Positions 44,472 to 55,256 are shown, numbered from the stretch's first letter. The stretch is 64,000 nt of DNA from Episyrphus balteatus (GCF_945859705.1 NC_079134.1:84266951-84330950); one strand, 5' to 3'. Numbers and translations are program-made. Notes: a model not told the origin generated them from the sequence alone.

Positions 44472-44620
44472 GCCTGGTACGCTGCTCGCGCTAAATTTTA
44501 GCTCCCATACAAATTATCGAAAAATTTTAGCTGAGCTAAAATGGATCCCATACAAATTATCGATAACTTGTATGAGAATTTTATCTTGGCTAAAATTTAG
44601 CGCGAGCAGCGTACCTGGCT
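44472..44620. mobile_element. 149-bp TTAA-flanked MITE
   Basis: The ends gcctggtacgctgctcgcgc and, inverted, agccaggtacgctgctcgcg, lie between TTAA (44468-44471, 44621-44624). catacaaattatcga occurs twice internally. Relative at 35094-35279. Confidence 0.85.
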
Positions 44621-44958
44621 TTAAGAATAAAAAAGATAAACTGTTCATCATGGGCGACACGCGACGGCGAGCTGCCATCTGTCAAAAAAATTTTACACCA
44701 TTGTATTTTTATTTTGCAATAGGGTTAGGGTATAGCAAAAGTGCAAGACCATTGTAAAATTTCAATCCATATATTTTGTTGTTGTAGTGTTGCAAGATTT
44801 TACACTTTTGCACTTTTGCAATGATACCAGTTGCATCGGATCGTGAATACCCCTAATCATTAAATAGTGCAATATTGCCAACTCTTTGGAAAAACTCATT
44901 TCTAATCCCAGTTCACAAGAAAGGTAACAAAAATTTAGTAACTAACTATAGACCTATA

Positions 44959-45084
44959 AATTCTTCCTTATTTCGTGACCTTTCTTTATTAAAATATTTT
45001 GTCCTTTTTCGTCGGCTACAGGTCTGGTTTGAATAATAATAATATTCAAACCAGACCTGTAGCCGACGAAAAAGGACAAAATAT
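44959..45084. repeat. 126-bp insertion with 12-bp duplication and 43-bp hairpin
   Basis: TATAGACCTATA occurs at 44947-44958 and 45085-45096, on either side of sequence that is foreign to the RT frame. Within it 44993-45035 is perfectly inverted at 45043-45085 around a 7-nt loop (ataataa). The hairpin arm overlaps the right duplication by one base. Confidence 0.85.
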
Positions 45085-46205
45085 TATAGACCTATAGCTA
45101 AACTATCTGTCATTCCTAAGTTGTTTGAATCAATTGTTTGTGATGTTTTGTCTTTTCATTGTACTTCTGTTCTATGTGATAATCAACATGGTTTTGTTAA
45201 GAAAAAGTCTACAACAACGAATTTATTAGAATTTACGACGTTCTGCATTGATGCATTTGAGAAGAATCAACAAGTTGACTGCATTTTTACAGACTTAACC
45301 AAAGCCTTTGATAAGCTTAATCATCAAATACTTCTCAATAAATTAAGAAGAATTGGTCTTAACGATCAATTTCTTAAGTAGTTGGATTCATATCTCAAAA
45401 ATAGATTAAATAGCGTTATTTTTAAAGGTGAACGTTCTAAATGTTTTATTGTCAACTCTGGTGTACCACAAGTTAGCCATCTTGGTCCTTTACTGTTTGT
45501 TTTATTTTTTAATGGTCTTCCGTCTGTCTTAAAAAACTCTATGTCTCTTATTTATGCTGATGACGTGAAAATTTTTCGAAAAATTAATTAATATTAGACT
45601 GAACTTTTACAAAATGATCTGAAAAGATTGCAATAATAATCGTCTTTTTTTAAATGTTGAGAAGTGCAAGTCAATGTGTTTTACACGTAAGAATAACTGG
45701 TTTGCCCATAAATATATGTATGTAATACCACCTTACTCTCATATATTACAACTTATAAATCTGCCATCTCTTTTTGCTCATAGAGAGTATTTACAGTTCT
45801 GTTTTATTATAGGAATAATTAATGGTTCGATTTCAACACCATCGGTCCTTTCCCGATTGAATTTTACAGTAAGTCGTTATAGTGTAAGAAGACAAATGTC
45901 ACTTTGTAACATCTTTAGTAGATCAAACTATGGCGCTTATAGTCCTCTCAATCTCTTAATTAATGTATTTAATAAAAACTATGTTCTTATTAATTCCTGT
46001 AATGATACTGACAGAACTCATATTTCTGTCGGAAGAAATTCTTTGGGCTAAATTTGTCAGGGTGGGGAAATTTTTTACTCTCTCGTGAGCGCTCTGACCA
46101 AAAATAACCAAATATTACTAAATTCGGCAGTTCCAAACTGAGTATGGAACGAACCTAATATGTGTGTATAGGTTACAAAAATATAATATTTCGATTTTTA
46201 TGGAA

Positions 46206-46256
46206 GAATTCTCAAAAATTTTAGAACTTACCATGTTCTAAAATTTTTGAGAATTC
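46206..46256. repeat. snap-back hairpin, 22-bp arms, 7-nt loop
   Basis: 46206-46227 (gaattctcaaaaattttaga...) is perfectly inverted at 46235-46256 around ttaccat. Confidence 0.9.
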
Positions 46257-46325
46257 TCATAATTTTTGGGGATTTTAACATTGACATTTTAAAAGATAAT
46301 TTAACTATCTCTAGTTATATTTTTA
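46250..46325 (+). pseudogene. small non-LTR endonuclease scrap
   Basis: One frame reads IIFGDFNIDILKDN, matching the GDFN motif of apurinic-type endonucleases. It follows directly after the hairpin and is cut at about 46325 by the minus-strand RT remnant. Confidence 0.5.
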
Positions 46326-47320
46326 TAATCTGCGCGCACTAAAGGGGTTTTTGGTACGTATTTAAACACAGTACGAGCTTTAGGGAAAGAGTGAAGGATT
46401 TCTGAACATTAAAATGGGAGAGAAAAACTGAGGCGGGTAATGCATTCCACATTCTCGTAGTACGATTAAAGAAGGAATCCCTTTACTTGACGGTACGTCC
46501 AAAATGGGGCTCTAATGTAAACTGATGGGCATTCCTTGAAGTACGAGTATTACGGTTGACTTGTTTAAAGGGAGGAATGCAACTAGCTATTTCGTTTAAA
46601 ATTTTTTTTAAAAAATAAGGACAGGCATGATACATTCCGTCTGTGCTCAAGAGATGGGATTGTATCTATAATGGACATATCACCTATCATTTTGAAAGCT
46701 CTATTTTGGATTCTGTCCAAATAACTGAAATGAGTCTTATACTACGTTTCCACCTGACCTAAATCCGAGATTTAGCTAAGTAGATTTAGAATTTTCAGCT
46801 ACCCTCAAACCGAGATTCAGAATAAATCTCGAGATTTAAGCTAAATCTACTTAGCTAAATCTCGGATTTAGCATAGGTGGAAACATAGTATTAGGAGTAC
46901 CTGCCCAGATATGGGAGTTGTACTCGAGCCTTGGACGAATATATGCTTTATAAATTGTAGCTAGATCAGAAGGGTTGAAGAATTTCTTATATCTTCGGAG
47001 GAAACCTAAGCATTTCGCAGAGTTTATGTCTATATCGAATATGTGCTCATTCCACAAAAGGTGGTTTGTAATGGACATACCTAGAATCGAAAGCTGATCA
47101 GTTTCCTCGATTGCAAGTACCATCCATGGATAGTGGCAAAGGGGGAAGGTTTCGTTTTAACGATAGTAAGTAGCATTGTGTTTTAGAAACATTAAATTTT
47201 ACGCGGTTTCTTATTCCCTATTGGACAATGCATTCGAGATCAGAATTCAATGAGCTTATCATATTTTGTCGTTGAAGATCCACATCCTCAAACGAATATG
47301 AAAAGCTAAGGGGACGTTAC
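46326..47320 (-). pseudogene. non-LTR RT thumb and C-terminal remnant
   Basis: Minus-strand frames in order: LNSDLECIVQ (47250), RVKFNVSKTQCYLLS, LSILGMSITNHLLWNEHI (47080), AKCLGFLRRYKKFFNPSDL, YIRPRLEYNSHIWAG (46930), a MITE (46740-46890), SYLDRIQNRAFKMIG (46720), RNTRTSRNAHQFTLEPHFG (46540) and RDSFFNRTTRMWNALPAS (46450). It belongs to another non-LTR family than the Jockey-like copies. No catalytic core is present; it ends at about 46326. Confidence 0.75.
46740..46890. mobile_element. 150-bp MITE inside the RT remnant
   Basis: tactacgtttccacctga and, inverted, tactatgtttccacctat, followed by ctaaatccgagatttagcta in both arms. Nearly the whole element folds on itself. Confidence 0.85.
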
Positions 47321-47324
47321 GCGA

Positions 47325-47720
47325 ATGGCGTATAGTCAATGGTATTCTTAATAAAGGTTCCACCAATAAAAAGCCTACTGAAATTATAATTGACAATTCA
47401 GTCATTTCCGATAAACATGAGATTGCGATTTGTTTTAATTACTATTTTGTTTCTATTGCAAACATTTTAAGACCACAAAACCAAACCGCAAACTATAATC
47501 ATCATTCTCTAAATGAGTCATTCCTTAGGGACAGTTTTTACTTTGAGCATATTACAGCACTGGAATTAGTGCAGTCTATAAAGTCTCTAAAAAATTCTTA
47601 CTCATGTGGAGCTGATGGAATCTCTAATGGTCCCTAAAAACTATTGCTTGATTTATTGTTAAAATTTTAGCCCATATTTTTAATGTTTTTTCACTTCAGA
47701 TTCTTTGGTGTAGTAAGCTT
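47325..47720 (+). pseudogene. non-LTR ORF2 linker/RT fragment, part 1
   Basis: One plus-strand frame reads EWRIVNGILNKGST, ISDKHEIAICFNYYFVSIA and SCGADGISN, the linker and first RT motif of a non-LTR ORF2 of a third family. It is interrupted after about 47720 by a minus-strand Jockey-like 3' piece and resumes at 48610. Confidence 0.7.
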
Positions 47721-47819
47721 AGAACAAGCTATTATCTACGATCAGAGGCTCACCATAAGTGCATGTAAGTGGTTAGTAAACAAAAGGTACAACTTCCCAC
47801 ATGCACAATATAAAACAAA

Positions 47820-48605
47820 ATAATTACGAACAAATTTATAAGTTATAAAATTATAAGTACAAAAAATCCAACATATATAATTTATTTAAAACATTGATTA
47901 ACAGTCACGATTGTGGAGCACTGGTTCGAAACAATGTTTTTAAACCTATTTTCGCCAAATTAAAGCCTAAGGAAAAATGGTTCAAGTTAAAAAGTTTACT
48001 CATGCGACTAAGAGGCTCATTAATACCATAGTTTGTTCTATGAACGTCGATATGCAAAGGTTCAAATCTTCGTAGGATTTGAGATCCCCCCGGATAATTT
48101 ATACCAATACAAGCTAATAGATCAGGAGCGTCAATTTGGGAATTAATAAGCTGATGAAGAAAGATTAAATCATTGTTTACACGTATCTGTGCTAAAGTTT
48201 GCATCTGAAAAAGTTGAAGACCTTTTAGAGCGAAGCGTACAAAATTGTGTTGAATAGATTCGATTCGGTTTTTATGAACTTCATAAAAAGGACTCCATAC
48301 TTGAGAAGCGTACTCAAGATGGGGTCGAACGTAGCAGTTGTACAAAGATAGAGTAACAAATGGATCATCAAATTCCTTTGCCCAAAGTTTAATAAAACCA
48401 AGCATTGAGCTCGCTTTATTTACTATAAAATTGATGTGTTCAGTAAATCCAAAATTTGAACTAAATTGGACACCCAAGTCTTTGAAGCTAAATACTTGAC
48501 ATAGCTTATGTTGCAAGATGTAGTAATCAAAAATATTAATGACTCGTTTTCTCGAGAATGTAATTGTTTGGCATTTAGCTGGGTTAAGTGAAAGGCCATT
48601 TTTAC
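47820..48605 (-). pseudogene. Jockey-like ORF2 C-terminal piece, inserted
   Basis: Minus-strand frame (stop at 47905): LSLNPAKCQTITFSRKR, FSFKDLGVQF, MLGFIKLWAKEF, YVRPHLEYASQVW and HRTNYGINEPLSRM, all thumb/C-terminal blocks of Jockey-like ORF2, closely related to 1166-1880. It has no RT core, so it is a 5'-truncated insertion. It sits inside the third-family element (47325-49195). The first 20 or so residues before NGLSLNPAK are from the flank. The 3' UTR runs to about 47730. Confidence 0.8.
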
Positions 48606-48609
48606 CATT

Positions 48610-49195
48610 TTTTATTCCGTTGTTTAAAAAAGGAGCTAAAAACAATGTGTGCAACTACAGACCAATCTCGTTACTCTCATCTCTCAGCAAAGTTTTTGAA
48701 AAAGTTGTTAAAACTAGAGTTTTAAAGTTCTTAGAAAAAAAATGCTTTCTTTATTAAGGTTCAGTTTGGTTTTCGAACAGGTAGATCTACAGAAGATGCG
48801 CTGTTAGAGTTTTGTAATATACACTAATTTAGATATGAAAACACACGCTGCCGCTTTATTCGTTGACATTACGAAAGCTTTTGATATGGTGGATAACGAA
48901 ATATTGTTAACAAAACTAGAATATGCTGGCTTTCGTGGTTTCATGCTCGAGTGGTTTCGTTCTTAACTAAAAAATAGACCCCAAAAAGTAAAAAAAGATA
49001 ACATCAGAAGTGAATTCCAATTCAATAATCTGGGTGTTCCTCAAAGCTCAGTGTTAGGACCTACTCTGTTTTTAATATATATAAATTCTCTTTTTCGCCT
49101 AAGATTTAAAAGGGTCTTGACTGCTTTTGCTGATGATGATAGGTGCGTTTATGGTTCAGATACTCGTTTGGATCTCATCCGTGACATTAATTGGG
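48610..49195 (+). pseudogene. non-LTR RT fragment, part 2
   Basis: Continues part 1: IPLFKKGAKNNVCNYRPISL, LSSLSKVFEK, FGFRTGRSTEDALLEF, a stop, ALFVDITKAFDMVDN (motif A), a stop, LGVPQSSVLGPTLFLIYIN (motif B) and FADDDRCVYG at the catalytic C position. Stops break it. At about 49195 it changes abruptly to another RT family. Confidence 0.75.
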
Positions 49196-51640
49196 ATAAA
49201 GAGGATATTCCAGTTTGTTTCCGGTCTTCGTCTATCTTTGCAATTTTTAAAAAAGGTGACCCAAATCTTCCTGAAAACTATAGAGGAATTTCCATTCTCA
49301 GTTCTCTTAGGAAAATATTCACTCAAGTTCTGTATTTAAGACTAACGAATTGGGTTGAATGTAATAACAAAATAAGCTGCTTTCAAGCAGGTTTTAGAGC
49401 TAATCTTTCAACAATTGACCAAATCTTTGCGCTCACTAGTGTTGCTAGACGTTATATAGAGAAAAAACAAATCTTTATGCAATTTTCGTTGACTTTAAAG
49501 CGGATTTTGACTCAATCAACAGACGCTCACTGTTATTCAAACTCGCAGGTATTGGGTTATTGACCAAATTTATAAAAGTATATGAGCAACTTCTCTTTAA
49601 TATGACTGCTGTGGTTTCGAACGGCAGGAACAAGTCCAAAGAATTTAGGTCCGATACGGGATACGGGAGTTCCACAGGGCTGTATTTTGAGTCCGTTAAT
49701 TTTTTCTCTGTTTATTAACGATGTTGAGTATCATTTACATGGTGGCGTTGTTTTTGGTTATCTTTTTATTAAAGAGTTGCTTTACGCGGATGATCTCGTG
49801 ATTTTGACGGATAATAAGTTGAAACAATATTGTGATCTGTGGGACTTAGGGCCAGTTGTATGAACGTGGTTCATCCTCGGATCAACGTTTGAACTCGGTT
49901 CAACTCATTTGCAGTGTTGTACAATCGAGGTTAAGGTCTTAACCCACTGCTGAACCAGGATCAGATGTTACCCACCGATATTGGTGGGTTAGCAGTGGTT
50001 CAGTCATGGATCAGACAATATTTAGTGGAAAAAATGTTGCTGTCTCACTTTAATCTGAACTTTTTGGCAGTTCAGCTAATAAGTGGTGGAAATTAATGTG
50101 CTTTTCCGAAATGATTGGGGTGTTTTTTTTACTTGTTTTGGATGTGTTTGTGATGATAAATAATAAACAAAATAATAACACAGCTTTTACTTTTTTTATT
50201 GATTGACTTTATTATTTTTTTTATAAATGAATACAATTTTCCACAAAAAAAATTAAAACAAAACAAAAAACAAATAAAACAACCACCCTAGAGTGGAAAA
50301 AAAACTATCTTCACCAAAATAATGCTTTACTTTTGTGTATTTTATTCCTAATCAAGAATCACAACTAATAGATAGATTTTTAGTAAAATCAAAAAGACGA
50401 TTTATTTACACGAACTTGTGCTTTATAAAATAAAGACAACTGACAGTGACATTAGGTATATATATACTAAAATTTTCTTGTATATAAATCTACACTGCGG
50501 TTCAGCTGACTCTCACCTGATCCACAACTGTACAACACACTCAAAGTTGAACCTGGTTCAAGAGTTAACTCGAGTTCAGCTGATCTGTGGGTTAACCCTC
50601 AATTTGTACAACTGGCCCTTAAAGATCAATACCTCGATGTTTAAAATTATGAAGGGAACGATCGAACTTGGAATCTCAATGGTTCTATCATAGAAGTAGT
50701 TCAAGATTTCAAATATTTAGGCTTCACTATTTCACACAATTTGAATTTTCGAGTTCACATAAAAGATAAATTATCCTCAGCTAAAGCTGCTATCAACTGC
50801 ATGTGGTCCAACTTTTTACGGATACAAAGAAGCAAAAGAGATGTAAACGATTCAAAGATATTTTTTCAAACGTAACTTTAGAATACCACCGAATACACCG
50901 AATTATGCCATTCACATTGAATCTGGGCTCCAATCCAATTTTCATAAGGAATCTAAAAGCAAATGCAGACAGCAGACTATATAATCAAAGTCATGCAAAG
51001 ATCAAACAATAATTTGCAGAAAAGGATTCTTCAAGTGGCGTTACATTGTAGGTACCCCCCTTCGCAACAGAATTTAACTTTGGCGTTGGATCTGGACGGT
51101 TTAGATTCATGGAGAACTTTCCTTTACGACTGTGTTTCCGCGGTAGATGACCAAATGTTTCAGTCATTTCTCGATCGAGCGAGGGTGTCGGTATCAAAGC
51201 AATATACAGTAAACTTAATTTTTGTCTAGGTTCATCAAAATACTTTCGAAACGAGTTTACTGTTAACGAGATGAGTTTGATATTCAAGGTGCGCACGGAA
51301 ATGCTAGAACTAAACTACAAACCTCACAGAAATGATATTTACCCCAATTGCATGCACATTGTGTAATCTGAATGAAGCCGAAACCGTTTTTCATCTAATA
51401 GCATCGTGTCCTATTTTACAGGAAATACGACGTGTATATTTTAATAAGAGTTTCCTTTCATTGGAAGATTGCCTTGTGGTTCTTAATGGAGAGTATGGAT
51501 GGAAATTGCTTATCCGGTTTTCTTCAGAAGTGTTTTCATATAGGAATACAAACGTTAACCTTACAGGATATTGCAAGTGTTATATTATTTTTGTATATAT
51601 ATATACTAATATATATACCTAATATATTAGGTTGTATTTT
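49195..51640 (+). pseudogene. non-LTR RT with C-terminal zinc knuckle
   Basis: Blocks in order: IFAIFKKGDPNLPENYRGIS, LSSLRKIFTQVLYLRL, CFQAGFRANLSTIDQIF, IFVDFKADFD (motif A), TGVPQGCILSPLIFSLFIN (B), LLYADDLVIL (C), a MITE (49849-50618), QDFKYLGFTISHNLNFRVHI, then LDLDGLDSWRTFLYDC and CTLCNLNEAETVFHL followed by IASCP (C-x2-C-x8-H-x4-C). Many stops and frameshifts, e.g. around 49500, 49640, 50880 and 51230. It shares the knuckle end with 41751-42499, so both are probably one family. Its start is fused to the RT fragment before it. Confidence 0.8.
49849..50618. mobile_element. 770-bp PIF/Harbinger-like MITE, GGGCCAGTTGTA family
   Basis: GGGCCAGTTGTATGAACG is inverted on the right (ttgtacaactggccc). 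Exact TTA flanks (49846-49848, 50619-50621). Internal phrases ggttcatcctcggatcaac, gttcagctgatctgtggg and others are partly inverted. It carries no transposase. The short relative is at 22129-22338. Confidence 0.85.
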
Positions 51641-51890
51641 GTATAAATATTTATCATTAAACATTAATTTTTAAGTTTGATATTTGAAAGAATTAATTTC
51701 ACAATCTGTGATAAATCTGTAGTTACCATTAATTTTGTTTTAGCAAAACTAAAAGCTCGGATGTATTCCATTATAACAACACTTTTCAATAAAAAATGTA
51801 TTTAAAGATTTAATTTCATTATTAAATTATATTTTTGTTTTAGTTAAACTAAAAGCCTTATTTATTCAAAAAAAAAAAAAAAAATTGAAA
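51641..51890 (+). other. 3' trailer ending in poly(A)
   Basis: AT-rich sequence ends with ccttatttattc and a 16-base A run at 51871-51887; ttttgttttagcaaaactaaaagc occurs twice in related form. It may be the 3' UTR and tail of the element at 49195-51640. Confidence 0.45.
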
Positions 51891-52575
51891 TATTGTTTAA
51901 CAACCATTTTGTATTTTTTTTTTCTTTAATTTGAATTTTAAAATTCATGAATTGTAGCATATCATTCTGGCATGTCTTTATTTTCATTTTCTTTATCTAA
52001 TTATAAATACTAGCCGACCCCGCCCTCGAAATTCGAGCGCCAATTTCTTTATTTTTTTTTATTTGCAACAACTTTAAACACAATTACTTATACCAAAATA
52101 GTTTCATTATTTTGTATAGTATTTGTTGTTGCGATTAACTACACTTTTTGAAGACAAAATACACAGGTATATATAATATACCTACTTTTTGATATTTTTT
52201 AAACCTGCTTTAGATATTGTTGAACTACGTTTTAACTGCACTCAACTACGTAAAAAAAGTATCGAAAAAGAAAATGCAAAGTGTAATCGCCTTAATGCAT
52301 TGTGTTTGCACCTTGCATTTTGCGATTCAATTCAACCTGTTTCATGTTCCATTCATTCAAATTCCATCATTCAACTTCCACCAACTTCACTCAAATTTGT
52401 CATTCACATCATTGTATACTTTGTAGGTTCTCGTCTTAGCTTAGCTTGTAGAAGTTTAAATTTCCGGAAGGGAGAGGGCGTTATTTATCGCACTTCCAGT
52501 TTGGAATGATATTTGTGGTAAGGTTTCCATTATTTAAATAAATTTTAATGAATGCGTTCAGATACTTATTAATGA
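51891..52575. other. non-coding DNA, possible old LTR scrap
   Basis: Contains tactagccgaccccgcc at 52010, a phrase known from dispersed insect repeats. At 52425-52500 ggttctcgtctt...ttccggaaggg...cacttccag loosely follows the LTR at 61300-61370. The match is too weak to call. Confidence 0.35.
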
Positions 52576-52644
52576 TTAAAGATAGGTTCACATTTATTAA
52601 AGGTGCGTTCAAAACAACGTCGCACAACAACTTTTTTTCATGTT

Positions 52645-53153
52645 AAAGCCATAAAGCCATAAAGTGAAAAAGTGGGAAATTTACAAAAGTTAAAAAAATT
52701 TATTTCTTTCAAGCTCCATTTGTTTTTGAAAAAAACTACAAAAATTGTTTTCAAACCAAAAAATAAGCTTTCTGCATCATTATTTTTAATTTTTTGGTCG
52801 AAAAAACTATCACAAAATGAGTTTGAAAATGTTGACTTATTAACTTTTTGCATAAAGTGGCTTTTAACTACATTGGCTCAAAAAGTGAAAAAGTACAAAA
52901 GTGAAAATTCTCAAACGCATTTTTTTATGGTTTTACGGGCTAGAAAATTAAAACAAAAAATGCGGAAACTATATTTTTTTTTGTATAAAAACAATTTGTT
53001 AAAGGTATAACCACAATGGCCTAAAAAGTGAAAAAGTGGGAAATTTACAAAAGTAAAAAATTTTTATTTCTTTCTAGCGCTATTTTTTTTTTTGAAAAAC
53101 TACAAAAATTGTTTTTTAAACCAAAAAATAAGCTTTCTGCTGGAAGGTATAAG
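52645..53153. repeat. cluster of AAGGYTTAACTAC-family MITE copies
   Basis: At least three joined, truncated copies: 52645-52870 (gtgaaaaagtgggaaattta to gtggcttttaactaca), 52865-53008 (ttggctcaaaaagtgaaaaa) and 52999-53153 (aaaggtataaccacaatggcc). All share accaaaaaataagctttctg. Confidence 0.7.
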
Positions 53154-53299
53154 GAAGAAAAAAGACTTTTTTGTTAGTTTTCTCTGAACCTCATAAGAAA
53201 AACGCTTTGCCATGCGGCGATAAAATATTAGTGACTTATATTCAAAAATGTAAACGTCTAAAAGTGAAAACTTGGTAAAATGGTAAAGGAAGTGTCAAA

Positions 53300-54557
53300 G
53301 TCAGCTATTACATGAAGCCTCAAGAGGCTTGACTCTTTTTTCGAATTTTCTTTTGATACATAGCCACACAAAAAAAAAATAAAAGTTCTGGCCTGGGGTT
53401 GCGACTAAGTTTTTCATATAGATTTTCAGTTTTTGGGTCGCTGAAACCGAATCCGGAGTCCGTTTTGCCCCATCACGTCAGGTTTTCGAGATAACCTCAA
53501 AAAATGTCACGAAAACAAAAAAAAAATTTCTCTGATCTGGTTGTGCGAATGTGTTAAGCATATAGTTTTTGGACCGTTGAAACCAGATTAGAAGTCAATT
53601 TTGCCCTATCACGTCAGGTTTCTGAGATATCCTCAAAAAAATGTCAAAACCATAAAAACTAAATTTTTTAGTTTTTGAGTTGCTGAAACCGAATTCGAAC
53701 TCTATTTTTCCGTATCACGTCAGGTTTTTGAGATATCCTCAAAAAATGTCAGATTTTTTGAGTTTAGACATTCTTTGAGGATATTTCAAAAACCTGAAGT
53801 GATACGCCAAAATAGACTTCGGATTCGGTTTTAGCGACCCAAAAACTATATGAAAAATTTAGCCGCAACCCCAGATAAAAACTTTTGTTTTTTTGGTTTT
53901 GACATTTTTTTGAGGATATCCCAGAAACCTGACGTGATAGGGCGAAATTGACTTCGAATCTGGATTCAGTGATCCAAAAACTATATGATTAACATATTCG
54001 CACATCCAGATCAGAGAAACAAATTTTTGTTTTCGTGACATTTCATGAGGTTATCTCGAAAACCTGACGTGATGGAGCAAAACAGACTTCGGATTCGGTT
54101 TCAGCGACCCAAAAACTATATCAAAAATTTAGTCGAAATCCCAGGTCAGAACTTTTATATTTTTTTGTGTGGCTGCCCTACTAACAATTTTTCTTCTATA
54201 ATGCTTTAAAGAATCAACAATTGCATCTGTAAAGCTTTATATAACCAAAATTGTTTGTCGGGTGTGTAATCATGTGAGGCGCGTACTATTACACGATGCC
54301 TCTTGAGTCAAGGACTCAAATTTGACATTTATCTTTTGAATTAAAATTTTTTGTTGTTGTATTGCACCAAGAAGCAAAAAGAAATGTGAGGGAATGTTTA
54401 AAAAAGAAAAAGTGGAAAAAGAAACGTCAAAAAAGAGTCTCGGACTCACGACCCACGACTCTCCGGTCGGATAATTTTTTCTTTCATCTTTTTTCTCTTT
54501 TGCACTCATTTTGTTTAAAAAGAGTCGCGTCTTTTGAGGCTTCATGTAATTGCTGAC
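53300..54557. mobile_element. 1.26-kb foldback element with inner repeats
   Basis: gtcagctattacatgaagcc on the left is inverted at 54557 (ggcttcatgtaattgctgac). Inside, 53352-53745 and 53760-54175 are inverted copies built from degenerate units of about 130 bp with tttttgggtcgctgaaaccg and catcacgtcaggttttcgag. The plus-strand phrase cctcttgagtcaaggactc near 54298 is a further internal relative of the end. No coding. Confidence 0.75.
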
Positions 54558-54797
54558 AAATTCTTATGTTCTTTCAAGAGAGAAAAGGACGAAAATAAAT
54601 TTCATTGGTATCAAAAGTGTTTAAAAAAGATTGGACCTTAGTAATAGACTCGATTTTAATAGAATTCGATTTTAACAAAAAAATTCATGGTAATAAAACA
54701 AACATCTTACATCTAAACTTAGATAACTAAAACAATAAAAGTTAACCATAGTTTACGTGCGATCTTAAAACAACGCACCAATGTGAACCCACCTTAA

Positions 54798-55256
54798 TGT
54801 TTTTTGATTTTCGCTGAATGCTTTCATTCATTCATTCAGTCATGAATGACATTTCATTCCAGTCGATTGGAAATTTTCCAATAGAATTTCAGTTGTTTTT
54901 GTTTTTTTTTTTATTTTGTATCGAATTTTAATTTGTTTAATTTCGTTATTTCGGTTAATAAAAAGTAAAAAAAAATGTGATTCTGCACATCTACGCGTCA
55001 TTCTCTTTCGTTCCGTGTATAATTTATGCCCCTTCGGTTTTTGGGGGCCCGGTAATTTGTACCACAAAAACTATGCTCGCCGTTTAATTATATGATGCTT
55101 AATTATTTCTACTTCTTTTTTTTCTAATTTGCTTTATAAAAATAATAGTTCTCTCTCAAATTGAATTAACCGGCAGACGGCTTATAAGCCATGCTTGTAA
55201 ATCTTTTATTTAATTATAAGTTTGTATCTTTTATTAGAAAAAAATAAAGATTAATA
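54798..55256. other. non-coding DNA
   Basis: AT-rich, no bounded feature; (attc)n-like run near 54825. Confidence 0.4.

Larger units (their letters stand above)
43050..44854. mobile_element. composite AGGGGTATTCACGAT element, 1,805 bp
   Basis: AGGGGTATTCACGATC at 43050 is inverted at 44854, and AAT flanks both ends (43047-43049, 44855-44857). The host RT frame resumes on the other side. The left 85-bp end is repeated at 43730 (also preceded by AAT). Inside are a GTGCCTGG MITE (43142-43396), three AAGGYTTAACTAC MITEs (43492-43723, 44005-44236, 44238-44469) and a TTAA MITE (44472-44620). It is a stack of elements carried by one mobile end pair. Confidence 0.85.
42620..46060 (+). pseudogene. 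Jockey-like ORF2, interrupted copy
   Basis: Same family as 20315-23940 but diverged. Segments in order: SFWKYVNCKRKSDGYP and EITNMFSEYF (42690-42830), ISKLDEYFSPGPDGLPSFML (42940-43050), a 1.8-kb composite MITE insertion, ILPTLWKNSFLIPVHKKG (44865-44930), a 126-bp insertion, IAKLSVIPKLFE, NQHGFVKKKS, FTDLTKAFDKLNH (motif A), a stop near 45380, SGVPQVSHLGP, YADDVKIFRK (45550), then a jump over the thumb to INLPSLFAHREYLQF and FSRSNYGAYSPLN ending about 46050. Frameshifts, stops and an internal deletion near 45723 make it non-functional. The simple 3' tail is missing. Confidence 0.85.
52580..54793. mobile_element. 2.2-kb TTAA-flanked inverted-repeat element
   Basis: agataggttcacattt on the left and, inverted, ggtgggttcacattgg on the right, each followed by a ggtgcgtt...aaaacaac stretch. 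TTAA flanks both (52576-52579, 54794-54797), fitting a piggyBac-type target. The inside holds AAGGYTTAACTAC MITEs (52645-53153) and a second inverted-repeat element (53300-54557). No transposase. Confidence 0.7.

Noticed and set aside
52425..52500. A second LTR of the Gypsy-type element
   Set aside because: Only short phrases (ggttctcgtctt, cacttccag) line up with 61300-61370; no TGT...ACA ends were found, so relatedness is uncertain.
54362..54556. Lysine-rich 64-codon frame
   Set aside because: It lies across the right arm of a foldback element and an AG-rich run; no other evidence of coding.
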